A stretch of 64,000 nucleotides of DNA from positions 1,860,001 to 1,924,000 of the forward strand of contig CP136492.1 in the NCBI GenBank assembly GCA_032768795.1. Reading direction: 5' to 3'. A program made the position numbers and the translations under genes. The notes below the pieces were generated by a model, which saw nothing but the letters and a program-made list of their open reading frames with translations, made no database searches and was not told the DNA's origin. The DNA comes from Tremella fuciformis. Its lineage: Eukaryota; Basidiomycota; Tremellomycetes; Tremellales; Tremellaceae. This document shows positions 30,775 through 43,267 of the stretch, one piece after another. Numbering within the stretch: position 1 is the stretch's first letter; each line of letters starts with the position of its first letter.

Positions 30775-33700
30775 ATGCTGGGGACGTCTGATCCTCACAG
30801 GACTCGCAGACTGTCCTCTCAAGCGCATTCTCCGAGTCCTGCGAGCCCGCGTGCGTCCGTTCGTCGCCCCGGACCAACTGCAGATACGCCCAGACTAAAC
30901 AGTGCTCTTTGGAAGCGACATGGAGATCCTTCGAGCAATAAAGGGAATATGCCGTCCCCTGCAGGTCGACCAGGACAGCACCCGCGTTTCTCGTCGCCTC
31001 ACGGAAAGGCCCGAGAAACGTCACCTTCAGCATCGAAAACCGGTCTGGCTCCATCTCCTGCCCCGGTTGACACGAAAGCCCAAGGGAGTTCGGGTCACCC
31101 TGCCCGTGCTCCGACGATTCACAGCATAAACGATGATACGCCCTCCCATGGAACAGTCAGACGTCTGCCTGGAGACTTGCGAGACATTGACACGGAGAGC
31201 TGGGAGCTTAGGACGGAGACGGCTGTCAGGATGGACGATTTTGATGACGCCAGTACGACAGGATGAGAGGTACCATACACTGACTGTGCAGAGCTCTGTC
31301 GGCGATCTGCAGCTCGTGCACCAGAAGCAGCTCACGCACTATCGAAACTTGCTAATACGTGCCCAGACGGCCTCAAGCTCTGCCATACATGATCTGCACA
31401 CCAAGTTGCTCGAGACCGAAGCCCGATTTGCCGCTTTGCAGGCTGAACACTCCCAGTGTCTTGCGCGCGAGGAACAAAAGAGACGTACAGCACCGGCCAC
31501 TGATCGCGCTGCGAACTTGCTGGAGGACGGAGTACGTCTGGACGGCGTGATACGAGATTTGAGCCTGGACAGGAGAATCGAAATCCTTGGTTACATGCTT
31601 GAAGGTCAGCGCCAAGCAAGCCATGCCAGTATCGAATGTGACGCTCGCAGCTTGCCATCCCTCTGATGTCAACGCGCAGATCGCCCGACTGGAAAAATAC
31701 CGTCGGTCGAGGCTTAACATTCTCGGCAGAATTGGCGAAAAGCTCGCCGTCGACGTTTTGACGCTGTTAGATGTGCAAGATCTGCTCCGATTTCGTCAGG
31801 TACAATCGTCAACCTTGTCATCAGCCCTAGCTGAGGATGAAGGTTGATCGGCAATCGGAGAGGATAAGTCGACTACCCGAAATATGGCGAATCCTCTGTC
31901 GACAGCTCCAATTCCATGGCTGGGATGACTTGCATGAACTGCACTTGGGGAAGGAAGAGGAGATCGGCTGGTTAGCACGTCCTGGCAATGATTTTGATCG
32001 CTCATGCCTGAGGGAAGACAAATTCAAAAGGCTGTGGCGGACAAAGAGAAACTGGAACCACGGGCTGGTGGGTCTCTTTTCCCTGCCCCAGCGACGACGG
32101 AAGATCCAAAACTGAAAACAGCTAGGCGCAATCCCTGCTCTTACTTTCTGGGCATACGAAATACGTTACCTCACTCCGCATGCGAAATGGTTTGCTGATA
32201 AGCGGCTCCTACGATGAGACGTCAGCACGCTAACCCTGATCAACAGAGATCCTGCTGACCTAGCAGGATCAGGGTATGGCACTTGCCTCCCACAAACAGC
32301 GGGCCGAGAGCGCATATCCGGCCGCTGATCCTGGCAGCCAAAGCGGTAGCCTGTCTCGACTATTTTGAGCCTGCTGGGGTTCTTGTGGCAGGTTCGCATG
32401 ACATTGGTCGAGTTCAAGTATGGCAGCGGGCGGGTGAGAGCTGGAATGTCACTCATACTCTGGCTGGCCATTTGCACGGGATAAGAGCCGTGGCGTTCGT
32501 CCGGCAAGCTTCCCCTCATCGGTAGACTGATGATCAGAGTAAACGAGAAATGGATGGTTTCAGCAGGTGCAGACAAAGCTCTTGTGGTCTGGGATTGGAG
32601 GTGAGCTAAGAGAGGAGAGAAACTGCCGTCGCAGACAGCCTAATTCTACAGGACCGGGGAGAAGATGGTGCGCTTCGGGCAACAAACCAATATTTGCGTC
32701 GGTATACAGCTCATCCATGACAACATTGTGTCCGTCACTGTCGACGGCATCATACGCACGTTCTCGATCACCAAAAGAGAGATGTTGCGCCAGTTCAAGC
32801 TCGCCGAGCTGAGTCCGGGCTCACGGTCCAGCGCCAGGATGAAAATGAAAGATGTGGGAGGGGGTCCGGGCGGCGACGGCATGATTATGTGGTTCGAGGG
32901 TCAAGGAAGATTCATGACGGTACTGTCCTCGACTTCTCAGTAACATTGCTGATCACCAGTGCGCCACGCGAGACATGGTCATACGCCTGGCCTGGGATGA
33001 GATCGAAGAGTCGGTCTTACCACTGGCGACTGCGAATAGCGCTCCCACCACCACCTCCTCTCTACGTCTCCAGAGCAGAGGGATGTCTGCTGCCTCTGCA
33101 ACTCTGCTACCTTCCACTCCGCCTCGACTGCGGACAGTCTCTTCCGGCCCCTTGGAAGTCGAATCGCCCAATACACTCATTCGAGCGAGTCCCCCTTCCG
33201 GCCCTTCACTTGCCAGCACCCCTCCGCTTCGCGCGCGCCCGATCTCGCAAAGAGCAACGTCGAGCCCCATCACGTCCTCGTCAAACACATCCCGAAAACC
33301 ATCACGTGGTACAAGGCTGTCAAGCGTGTCAGCGAAACGCAAAGCAGATTCGTCGCAGGATCATGTGAAGAACGTCATTAGCAAACAGAGGAGATTCGTT
33401 CCTATGTTGTCCAAACCCCCGAAATTGCTTGAGGTGATTGAAGCACCGGAGACCGAGAGAGGGGCCGTCGATGCTCGACGGACTCGCCTGGTGACGAGCA
33501 CACGGTTCGCCTTTCGTGCCGGTGCCGAGAGGCAGGTGGATACGGCGTTCTTGTCTTTCGTGGCAGATGTTGACGAGTTGCAGCTGTATGTTGGCGCCCC
33601 CATGACCAATGGTAGAGACGCCAGTACACAGATGATACCTCTTGGAGGGGCTTGGGCGACGCAAGCCGAGCGACTGGGCCTGCAGACGCCCGAGAAAAAC

Positions 33701-33838
33701 CCCATGAGTATTGTGATCGATCGGGACAAGCTTGCGGCGAGTCTGTCGCCTGTCCCCGATCTCAATCGCTGATGCAGATTTCAGTATGGCTGTACAGACG
33801 GCACGATCGTTGTGGTGAGCTTTGCGGAACAGACTTGA
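30775..33838 (+). CDS. F-box / WD40-repeat protein (SCF substrate receptor, Cdc4/Met30/Pop-like)
   Basis: Multi-exon gene. The N-terminus is Ser/Pro/Arg-rich and disordered, followed by a coiled segment (VHQKQLTHYRNLLIRAQ, LHTKLLETEARFAALQAEHS). The F-box is clear: IGEKLAVDVLTLLDVQDLLRFRQ, then after an intron LPEIWRILCRQL. Next come KFKRLWRTKRNWNHG and WD40 blades including ACLDYFEPAGVLVAGSHDIG, then KWMVSAGADKALVVWDWR, then HDNIVSVTVDGIIRTFSI, ending YGCTDGTIVVVSFAEQT with stop at 33836-33838. A low-complexity Ser/Pro/Arg insert lies between blades. F-box/WD proteins bring phosphorylated substrates to an SCF ubiquitin ligase; the substrate is not known. Several splice borders (31240-31292, 31800-31835, last acceptor) are not settled. 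If the last intron is absent the protein would stop at 33772. Confidence 0.82.
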
Positions 33839-34036
33839 GCGACTGAGCAGCTTGGTATCGATCGAAATGTATATGTATAGGCGAATGTTGGTTGGTACGA
33901 GATATTTGATCCCGTCCAGCTGCCATTCGACGCGTCGAGCTCTTAATGGATTCATGGTATTTCATCGACGTCCTGGGTCTCACGAGGGCAAGCGGAAGTG
34001 AGAAGGGAGAGGCAACGGAGGAGAAGCCCTCGAGTC

Positions 34037-35930
34037 ATGGATCTGCCGACAGTCAAGGCAGCCGTGAAAGCATGGGAGAAAGCCTTCAAAGCCTCGCGAG
34101 GTAGGGTCCCGACCAAGGATGACATCAAGAATGATTCGAGCAACATCAGTGCGTTCTGCTCCTCTTGCCTTGGCAGATGTATAGCATTCTCGCTGACGTG
34201 TCACAGGCGAGCAGTATGCTCTGTATCGACGGCTCGTCAAAGGTGCCGGCTCGTCCTCCCAGTCTTCCCAGACGATCACCAACACGAACGCACCTCAACC
34301 ATCCTCGGCATCTACCGTGACACCAAAGTCTCGGTATCAGAACGCACTTGCTGGCCCTTCGACCACTCCAATCACCTTGATCACAGCAGAGCCTCCCGCC
34401 ACGCCAACGCCGCCTGCTCGCCTCACGCCAAGGGAGCGAAAACGAATCATCACTCAAGACGATCCATCCGGGGAGAGCAGTTCGTACAAGTCGCTCAAGC
34501 GGACGGCTTCCCGAGCAGCGCTCAACCCAACCCCTTCGTCTCCCGCGCCTCCGCCGCCAGGTCTTATGACCCCATCCATAGGGTCGCGCTCGCGACCTCC
34601 GACACCTCGAAAGGCTTATACTGGCCCGGTTCATGACCCAAATCCTGTCAACCCATTTGCTGTCTCTTCACCGGCAAAATCTACAGTATCTGTCATCTCA
34701 TCTCCCTTCATACACGCGCCGTCTCCTCGCAAGCTCAAAGAAGTCTTGGAAATGAATTCGCTGCGCAAGATCCAGGAGCGCACACGACCTAGTCCCGTCA
34801 AGGGCATTACTCCTCGAACCAGAGCACGTAAACGACTAAAAGGCGAGACAGTTGATGATACGCCACAAAAGCAGCCTAGACATCAAAGAGGGCGTCGCCG
34901 AGCTCTGATCGGAGCAGATCATGGCACAAAGTCGGCAGCGTACGAATCGGATCACTGTTCGAGTGACGGAGACCTTGGTCCTTCACCTTTCAAAGCCGCG
35001 ACACCCTCGAAACAAGCACGAAGGTTTACTTCGCTCCTGGAGCCAGACGTCCAGTATGCAAACGCGGCTGCGCCGTCTTCGGGAGACGAGGTGGACCGCC
35101 ACACGCGACCGCCGAACGAGATGCTCCGACTATTCAGCAAAGCTGTCGTGGGTGACGATGAGCAAAAGCAGAGGACGCCCGCAACTTCAGAGGCTGGATT
35201 CACCGCCGAGGCGCAGAGTCCGTCCGTTGCGGGAGACCTCAGCGAGACGCTCGTCGAGCTTGGAGCACGTTCCATCGTTTCTGCTTCCGAGTCTACCGCA
35301 GTCGAGGAGGCGAATCTGGGTGACAAGCATGCCACTTCGTTAGATTCCAGTATGCGATCCGAGGGTAGGCGATCGTCTCGGCAGGTCGCGCGGAGGCCCG
35401 TCAAGATTCTGTCGATCTCCGATGGAGAAGAGGATGAATGGGATCCAGAGGGCGGCCATGTACAACATAGAGTGGCGATTGTGCCCACCAGGACTCGGCG
35501 ACATCTCCGAGACCCTTCATCGGATGGATCCCAATCAGATATTTCGATCATATCTCCTGGGGCTGCGGTTCAAGAAGAGTCGTTCGATGGGTCTGATGAG
35601 GGTGACTCGCCCAACAGGCCGAGTCAGACCAGCGATAAGTCTGAAAGACCAACCCGACACAGATTCGGATTCCTCTCGTTGCAATCGCCGACCAAGAAGC
35701 GGAAGGAGACCATGGAAGCTTTGCGCGTGCGAGCTCTCTTCAGTTCGGCCGCGGCCGCTCAATTGCGCGCGGTGGAGCGGGGTCAAGAGGTATACGTCTC
35801 AGGCGAAGTTGGACATGAGGATGAGCTTGAGTTGCAGGACGGGGAAGCGCCCGCGGAAGACGCTGGTGACGACGATTGGGAGAGTGAGAACGAGGGCTGG
35901 AAGGCCGTGGTGGAGGAAGAGTCGTGGTGA
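34037..35930 (+). CDS. SLD2: DNA replication initiation factor Sld2/Drc1
   Basis: Two exons (34037-34148 and 34207-35930; intron ends gtgtcacag) encode 611 residues. The N-terminus matches the Sld2/RecQL4 homology: VKAAVKAWEKAFKASRGRVPTKDDIKND, then SEQYALYRRLVKG. The family basic motif TPRTRARKRLKGE follows near residue 260. Many Ser-Pro and Thr-Pro sites (for example LMTPSIGSRSRPPTPRK and HAPSPRKLKEVL) fit regulation by CDK, which in yeast drives Sld2 binding to Dpb11 to start replication. The C-terminal half is acidic and disordered. No helicase domain follows, as expected for the fungal protein compared with animal RECQL4. It is convergent with EAF1, with 73 bp between stops. Confidence 0.88.
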
Positions 35931-36003
35931 TAGACGATGACAATTAGTGACCACGGAATGCCCAATGCATTCGTGCATCCTGCTCGACGGCAACTCCTTC
36001 CAT

Positions 36004-39000
36004 CTAGGCTGGACTGGGCTTCGGGCTGGCTCTTGGTCCCATCTGTACATTATGAACGCTGGGTGATCTGGCGAACTGCTGCCGCATGTGAGTCATGGAT
36101 CTCCGCGCCGCGATGATAGCCTCACCTGTGGTGCCATTTGAGGCGTGGGTTGCGTTTGTACTGGAACCTGAGCCTGGGCTTGAGCCTGCGCTTGGACTTG
36201 GGCATGCGCTCGCTGCATTGTCAACCAAGACCGGCTCGCGACTCTCAGACTCACCCTCATTTGTTGATGAATCGCCCTGATGGACTCAGGTGTCGGCTGT
36301 TGACCAGTCGCCTGCAGTTGCTGAAGGATCTGCTGCATAACTACCTGATTTTGCTGCTGAGCGGCCGGGATTGCAGCGGGTAAACCCTGTGGGCTTCCTG
36401 CGCTTTGTGCTCGCAGGTGTTGAGTTTGAGGCAGCGGTATCGAAGGCACTCGGCCCGTCCCTTGTGTTTGGTGCTGCGGCGAGATATTCGACACAGTAGC
36501 CGACCCGACGGGCGACGATTGAGCATGCTCGCCATTTGGTAGATCCGCTGGCGCTTGCGAGAACGGCGAAGCAGACAGAGCCGCCGAATTGGATCGGGGC
36601 GTGCCACCAGACATGATGCGGACAGGCTGCTGCTGCTGCTGTTGCGCAGCAGCGAGTGCTTGCGCTTGCTGGGCAGCCAGCTGCTGAGCCTGCAAGATCT
36701 GAATTTGCGAAGCAATCTGCGCTTGCTGCGCAGGGGTTTGAGTCATTCGAACGTTGGTTCCCGAAGTCTGAGGGGCATTCGGAGTTGCGATTGGCAGCGA
36801 TCCCTGGCGATTCGTTGCAGCCGAGGCTGCAGCGACAGCGTTGAGCAACTGTTGCTGACTCGGCGCTATATTTGCCTGGACTGGCAGAGCGCCTTGCGTT
36901 TGCCCGTTGGGAGTGTTGACAGGGCCTACGTGTCCAGGTCTGGACGCTTGGGAGGGCGCTTGAGTAGGGGGTGGCCGCATCTGCTGCTGCTGGACAGACA
37001 TCATAGCCGCTTGTTGTTGTCTAATTTGTTGGGCCCTGAGTTCTTGCTCGCGCATGGCCAGCTCCTTCTTTTGCTGCATAGCCATGAGATCCCGTTGATG
37101 CTTCTTCTCAACGAGCTCATAAGGTGTCGACACGCTGGCCGCAGCATAGCTAGCGTGGCTCTCATGCACATTGATGACGCGCTGTTCGATTCGATCTTTG
37201 TCTGCAAGTCAGTCGGTCTTGTGCGGCCAAAGATGTCTTGACGCACTTCCTGCCTTCGCCTTTTGTGCTTCTCGCCTCCGTGACTGACGACGAACGACAT
37301 CGGCGATTACTTGGTGACGAATCGATCGGCGAGTGCCTTCGTACTTGTTCTTCGCTGCAGCCCGCTGATCTCTTTTCGAAGTGAAAGGCGGAGGAGGACC
37401 TTCAATGCCCTCAGTAGCGCTTTGACTGCCGGGCAAAGTCGGAACTGTGATCGAAGACGCGGTCACAGGCAGTTCTGGACGAGCAGAAACTGGGCCAGCA
37501 CTACTAGGAGGCAATGCGGGAGTGCCTGATTGGCCTGCCGAAGGCTGCATAATCGCTGAATTTACGAAGCCTGGTCGTGGCTTCCCCTTCCCAGGACCAA
37601 ATGTCCAATACCACCTGTCTGCGCAGTCGTAGGCCGTTCGCTTCTCCGTAGATGCTCGAATGATTTCGGTATTGAAGGAATCGGCAATTAGGGACCAGTT
37701 ATACGGATAGGATTTCGCGAGACGTTGTAGCAATTGATCCTCCTCGTCGGTCCAGGTGACAGGAGGGCGAAGCATTTGAGCTGTGCTCTGACCGGAAGGA
37801 ACACCGGAGCGATGCGTGGCTGGCGCAAAGCCCTCGAAGACCTTCCATTGCGTGTTCAAGCCTTCCGAAGGAACGTCCGCCCGATGATCGATCTCCCAGA
37901 GCCCTTGATGTAGATGCCAATGCTCGTCAAACAGAGTTTTGGCTGGTTCAATACTCGAAACGAAGATTGGGCGAATATCCATGATCCGAGACGTGTGTGT
38001 AGGCTGAGTGGTTGACAGACCCCCCTCTGCGTGCCTATGGCGATACTTTTCGTCCGCAGAGGGTCCAGCATACGGATGGAGCTCTGGGAAAAGATCTTGG
38101 ACTCCATCAACAGACCCGATGGCCTGAGACGGAGTTTCGCTTGTCCCCTCCAACGGGACGGGACTAAGGAGTGGCACAGAGATTTTGGCAGAGTATGTGG
38201 TGCTGGTCAAGGGTAGTTGGAGGAGCGAGCGACGTGACTCCAATATACGGGGGAGAACGAGAGACCGATAAGAGTCTGTCGACGGCCCATCTGGGACGTC
38301 GTCCACAAATACGGGTGTTGGGCCGGGAACACCACTATCTGGTATATCTGCGACTCAGTTGAATAGCTGGTGTAGAGGACATCGCATGTACCTTCAGGTC
38401 CGACGGCTGGCTCGTCTAAATCAATCTCGCCGTCGGCATCGGCGTCTGCACCCTCCACTTCGAGCTCTCCCACAGCGTCCTCCTCGATCTCACCTTCGGC
38501 GTCCGCCTCCCCTTCGGCATCTGCTTCTCCCTCCGCATCCACATCGGGACCGGCTTTTGGGGCGGCCGTTCCCGTATCCTCCGCTTCATGACTTATCTGT
38601 TGTATTCTTCCTGAATCGGTGATCTCCATCAGGACTTCGGCGCCTTCGTTGTTCATTGCCTCGCCCACTTGCCCGCCGAGCAACATCTCAACGTCCTCTT
38701 CGCCAGACGCCGACAGATGTCTGGTGCGCCCGGGCACCAAAAAGCCTTTGCTTTCACCCCAGCCCCGACCTCCCACCATCAATCCGGCTCGCTCCGAAGG
38801 AGAGCTCAGATGCCACTCAACGATCTGTAACGCGAATTCTAGCGCATTGACTCGTTTCCAGCGCTTCTCTTCTCTGAAGTCGTTCTGCATCCACTCCTGA
38901 CGTTGTCAATTGGGATCCTTATAAAAGCTGCGCGACTGACCATCTCTTCCAGCATGTGATCCCACAAGGCCTTGGGCACATGAGGAGCTCGTGGTTTCCG

Positions 39001-39941
39001 CGGCTGACGCAGGTTCCACCTGTTTTCGTCCATTTTGGCTTGTACCTTCTCCATGACACGCACATGCCGCAGCTCTTGCATGGCGATGCGCCAGTCTGTC
39101 GTCATCACGCATTTCGTTGATTTTGGCATCGAGTTCGCCACGGGGTTCAAGGTGAAATCGACGGCCAATCGCGCCATTTCATACTCTGCTTTCGACTTCT
39201 TCTTTCGAGTGGCCTGTCCGGGCGGAGAAGAAGGCAGCTTAGGGAGATTGACAGCGTACTCTGACGCCAGGGGCAAGAAGGCTGGCGGCGGAGCGTCTGA
39301 GGGGGTCTGAGAGGGGCGATATGTCTCTAGCGGAGGCCACGCATCCACTGGGGTTGACTTGGAAGGGAGAGATGCGTATTGAATCCGTGGCAGTATTAGC
39401 GCAGTCGGAGCGGTAAGTACGGCAGGTGAAGGCGCGGCGTCAACTCGGTCAGCCAGGGGGACCTCATCGTCGGGATGAATGTCGATGAACTCCTCGATTC
39501 TACTGTGGGATGGCGATGAGGGAGGAATCGATGGCAGTGCGAGTTTCGCTATGCGCGAAGGCCTGATAGTTAGCAAGAGTCGTACCCAGCTGGAGCATGA
39601 TTGACCCCGCCTGCAGACGAAAGTCCTCGGCCCAGGCACTATACTCCTGTGAAGTAGAGTCATCATCCATCGACGGAAAGTCGTCTTGACGAGGTCGCTT
39701 GCGAGTAGCAAGAGGGTGCAGATGTACGAGGTGGTCATTATGCTGAATGCGTATCGCACTGCTTTTCTCAGCGACTGGAATGACTTTCGCGCGAGACAAG
39801 CGAACTTTACAGCCTCTTGACGCAATCGAAGCAGTTCGAAGATGCCGTCGCGCAGTTGGACGACCTATACATCAGTCTTGACTGCAGAGTGTATGCGTCC
39901 ATCTACTCAATTGCGATACTCACAGCTACCTCAGATGCCAT
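36004..39941 (-). CDS. EAF1: NuA4 histone acetyltransferase scaffold Eaf1/Vid21
   Basis: Multi-exon gene. From the N-terminus: a short first exon (MASEVA), RDGIFELLRLRQEA, a region with ATRKRPRQDDFPSMDDD, then the HSA domain (KMDENRWNLRQPRKPRAPHV, ALWDHMLEEM, continuing WMQNDFREEKRWKR). An acidic tract of EGEADAEGE repeats follows, then a SANT/Myb domain (PVTWTDEEDQLLQRLAKSYP, NWSLIADSF) and a Gln/Ala/Pro-rich tail ending MGPRASPKPSPA. HSA plus SANT without a helicase is the hallmark of fungal Eaf1, the assembly platform of NuA4, which binds actin-related proteins through HSA. The final intron (gtgaggctatc to gcggcag) joins MAPQ to QFARSP. Divergent from STE14 with 389 bp between starts. Confidence 0.87.
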
Positions 39942-40330
39942 CTCGAAACACAACAGTCGGATCTTTTGTTACGGATCTCGGCGGCAGGCTCGATCCATTC
40001 CGTGGGCCTCGTTCACGCTCCTGCAATATGGTGTATGTCCCACAGATCCACAAATCGGGCTAGTTTGGGGGCAGCGAGATGTCGCTGCAAAGCTCTACTC
40101 GTAATGCGAATGTGTTTGGAAACATTGAAGTGTTGAAAATAGGCGCAGGAAATCCCATCGGCGGATTTCGGGCGCCTAAAATTCGGATGGAGCCCCGTGT
40201 TCGGTCTTTTGACGAACTGAGTCTTTTGTTCTCGGCTGTGAACCTCTGGTCAACCCTCTCGACCATGGCGAGACACCCATTTCCACAGCTTTCTGATTGT
40301 ATACACCTCCTTTACTGATCTGTCGTCACC

Positions 40331-41369
40331 ATGAACCCAACAGGCTGCAACGGAGATTCGGGCGAAAGCCTTTTCGCCAACAGGTCATCAGAAGATGTCG
40401 CACCGTCCGCTCAGAGTCCGTTGATGCCGACGGCAGCTCAGTATCGACCTGTGGGAACGTTGCCGAATACCCCTTTAGCCGCATCCATCATATCGGCTGG
40501 TCTTGGAGGCATGCTGTTTGGTGGAATGGCATTGGTGGTGACGGCGACCTTGAAGCAGCTCGACCTCGACCAATTGTCGTTTTTCGCTTGGGCCCGTCCG
40601 CAACTTGCCGCCTACATCGCTGCCATGGGTCTCTTTCATCTGGCAGAGTTTTGGACGACAGCTGGATGGAATCCCCAGAAATTGAGCGTGGACGGCGAGT
40701 CGTCAAGTTGTGAGGCAGGCATATGCTGATCTGACAGCCTTTCTTTTGAACAACGGGCGGCAGTACCATTACGCGCATCTATTCGGATTGGCAGAATACA
40801 TTGTCAGCTCGTATGCTTGGCCCAAGAAGTTCGATTCCGTTTGGTGCTCTCCGTATGCTCTGTTGGGCTGTACGTCTTTCTCGTCTCGGTGACTCGTGTT
40901 CACTTAATTCCAGGCGGCTGTTTACTTCTGGCTGCTCAAGCGCTACGTTCCATGGCAATGATACAAGCCTCGGTCAGTTTCAGTCACATAGTCAAGAGCA
41001 TCAAGCACGACGATCACACTCTGGTAACGTCTGGAGTATACGGGTGAGACGCTCCCAAGCCCACCTAAAAGCAGTCTGACGTGGGTTTGCAGCTGGTCGA
41101 GGCACCCTTCCTATGCCGGGTTCTTCTATTGGGCAATCGCTACGCAGCTTCTCCTCGGTAATGTGGTGTCGACATTTGCGTTCGTCATCGTCCTTGGCCG
41201 TTTCTTTTCGGCACGGATAAAGGGCGAGTCGTCCTCTCCCTCGTTTGTCTGCCTTCATGACTAACGCTCAGGTGAGGAAAGGCATTTGGTACGCTTTTTT
41301 GAGGACGACTATGTGCAGTATCGCAAAAGGGTCGGCACCGGTCTTCCATTTCTCATCACGGTAACATGA
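40331..41369 (+). CDS. STE14: Protein-S-isoprenylcysteine O-methyltransferase (Ste14/ICMT)
   Basis: Five exons, 40331-40694, 40738-40869, 40914-41043, 41093-41223 and 41272-41369, encode 284 residues. The ER membrane enzyme methylates the C-terminal prenylated cysteine of CaaX proteins such as Ras and a-type pheromones. Membrane segments are visible (AASIISAGLGGMLFGGMALV, PQLAAYIAAMGLFHLAEF). The family signature is strong: SVDAFLLNNGRQYHYAH, TSGVYGWSRHPSYAGFFYW, then EERHLVRFFEDDYVQYRKRV and TGLPF. Introns 1 and 4 have GC donors with the same decamer GCGAGTCGTC. An optional last intron (gtaaca to catacag) would change the C-terminus to ITMWYKS with stop at 41424-41426. The stop lies close to that of the convergent SSF1 gene. 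Confidence 0.93.
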
Positions 41370-41450
41370 CTCTGCTCGCGCCTCGTCAAGCCAGGGAGAT
41401 GCATACAGATGTGGTACAAATCTTGAGGGAGGTGGGAACCCTTATCGGGA

Positions 41451-43163
41451 TCATTTATGTCGGCGCTTGATGGGGGGCTCCGAGTGTTCCGAGTCCGACG
41501 AATCCCCGTCCTCATCGGAACTCGGCTCTCCCATGCCTGCATCTTCGTTCCATTCCTCATCGTCCTCTTCATCGCTGTTTTCAGGATCACCTTCAGCATC
41601 TTCGTACGCAAAGTCGTCCAGGTCGGTGGGATCACCCATGATCTGCGCTGATTGAGTCCTCCGCCGCTCAAGCGCCTCTTCTGGATCCAGATCGGATAAC
41701 CCGTCGACGTCCAGATCTTCCTCTCCAGACTCAGCCTCCCCAGCACTGTCCGCATCGACCCCGTCCTTTCCCACCGCAGTGCTCTGCTCAGCCTTTTTCC
41801 GGGCTACATTGGCAGCTTGTTCTGCTCGACGCATTTCCTTGAGCCTGCGCCGCTCGTCGTGTGTCTTTTGAAGAGCCTTCGATTCCGATCTGCTCTTGTG
41901 AACTGGACGTCAATTGCTTCAACTTGTGACGCAGGGATTATACTTGCCGAATTCGTGAAAGACAGTCTCGCCTTCGCCCTTCCTACTGCCTACCAGACCC
42001 TCGACCACTTTGACCAGCTGCAACTCCATACGAGGCCCAGTCTCGACTAGTCTGACAGCCTTCCTCTCGCCCTTCTTGTTGCCTCTCCCAACATAATCTT
42101 CTGGCAGCTCTACGGCGTTGCTGTCGCTTTCTGCTTCACTCCCCTCTGTCTCTGAGCTTGAGTCATATCCTGCAGTGCTCCCGCCTTCCGAACCTGGGGC
42201 GCCCGTTCGGCCTCGCAAAAGATAATCGGCGAGGTCATCAGTGTCATCGATATGAGGCTTCCTGGCATTGACGGTCGTTGCGTTGAGCAGCCTTCGCACC
42301 CGCCTAGAGACGCCATGTGGCCGGACGGTAATGACGTAGTGGCGAAGGGAGATGAGATTGGTGGTGTGAGAGTAAGACAGGAGCAGGACGCGTCGGAAAG
42401 TGGGCAGAGCAGACTGTACATTCAGCTTTCCTGGAGTTCAGTTCGGACGGCTGCCGAACCTTCTCTACTTGTATGGCCGGGAACAGTCCTTGAAACATTG
42501 TGCTCATCAATTTGAGCTGGGGAATTGGCGCATTTGGAGGCTGCTGAAAGTTGTTTAATACAAGCTGCTCAGTCAGCACATTCGTGCCGATGAAGACTGC
42601 GCAACGCATACCAGGGGCGGATTGCGATACTCGTTCCCTGGCGCTCGACCGACATTGCGCAATGCTGAATTGACCAAATCTCTAGAACAGCGTCAGTCTG
42701 GACTTTGCCGCAGATTGCAGCCATACTTCATCAAACTGTAACGGCCTATCCGGAAGGTGAGTGTTGGCCCTTGAGGGAGCCTAGCGACCCGAAGATGGAC
42801 GTTGGCAGCTTCGGTCAAGGTGAACGCTAACAAATGCGTCACACCGATAGACGGAGCGATTGTCAGGTAATCTCGTAATCGAGCATGAGGACGTTCCTTC
42901 GGATCAGGATCCTCTCCCCTCCGATACAGATGCCACTCACTCGAAGTCGTGTGGCAGTGTTGGGCTCCATGAGCTGCCGAGTGTCGCGCACGAGCTGCGC
43001 CAGGGACGACGTGACATTGCCCGACTTCTTCGTTAACCTGGCGCGAAATAAGAGGTGCAGTCATACGCACCTTGATGACGAAAGATTTTGGCACCTTCTC
43101 GTCTGCGTCTCCAACGGCCGGTCCCTTCAGATGCGTGCGGTTCTTGCGTCTACGTCTTCCCAT
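41451..43163 (-). CDS. SSF1: Ribosome biogenesis protein Ssf1/Peter Pan (Brix domain)
   Basis: Multi-exon gene starting MGRRRRKNRTHLKGP and VPKSFVIK, the typical N-terminus of Ssf1/Ppan. The Brix domain includes the last-part signature RKAVRLVETGPRMELQLVKV. An acidic and Lys-rich C-terminal tail (EEDLDVDGLSDLDPEEALE and poly-acidic runs) ends EPPIKRRHK. Ssf1 acts in the nucleolus with Rpf1 and Rrp15-type factors in 27S pre-rRNA processing for the 60S subunit. Start at 43163 is the first Met of the conserved N-terminus. Same strand as the next gene upstream (stop at 43268), and convergent with STE14. Confidence 0.9.
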
Positions 43164-43267
43164 CCTGTTACCTCCTCCTGCAGATACAATGACAGATGGA
43201 TCACGAGATCGGACCAAGAACACAGAAAACTGGAAATTCTCTGGATTACGTAATATACTGATTCTGG

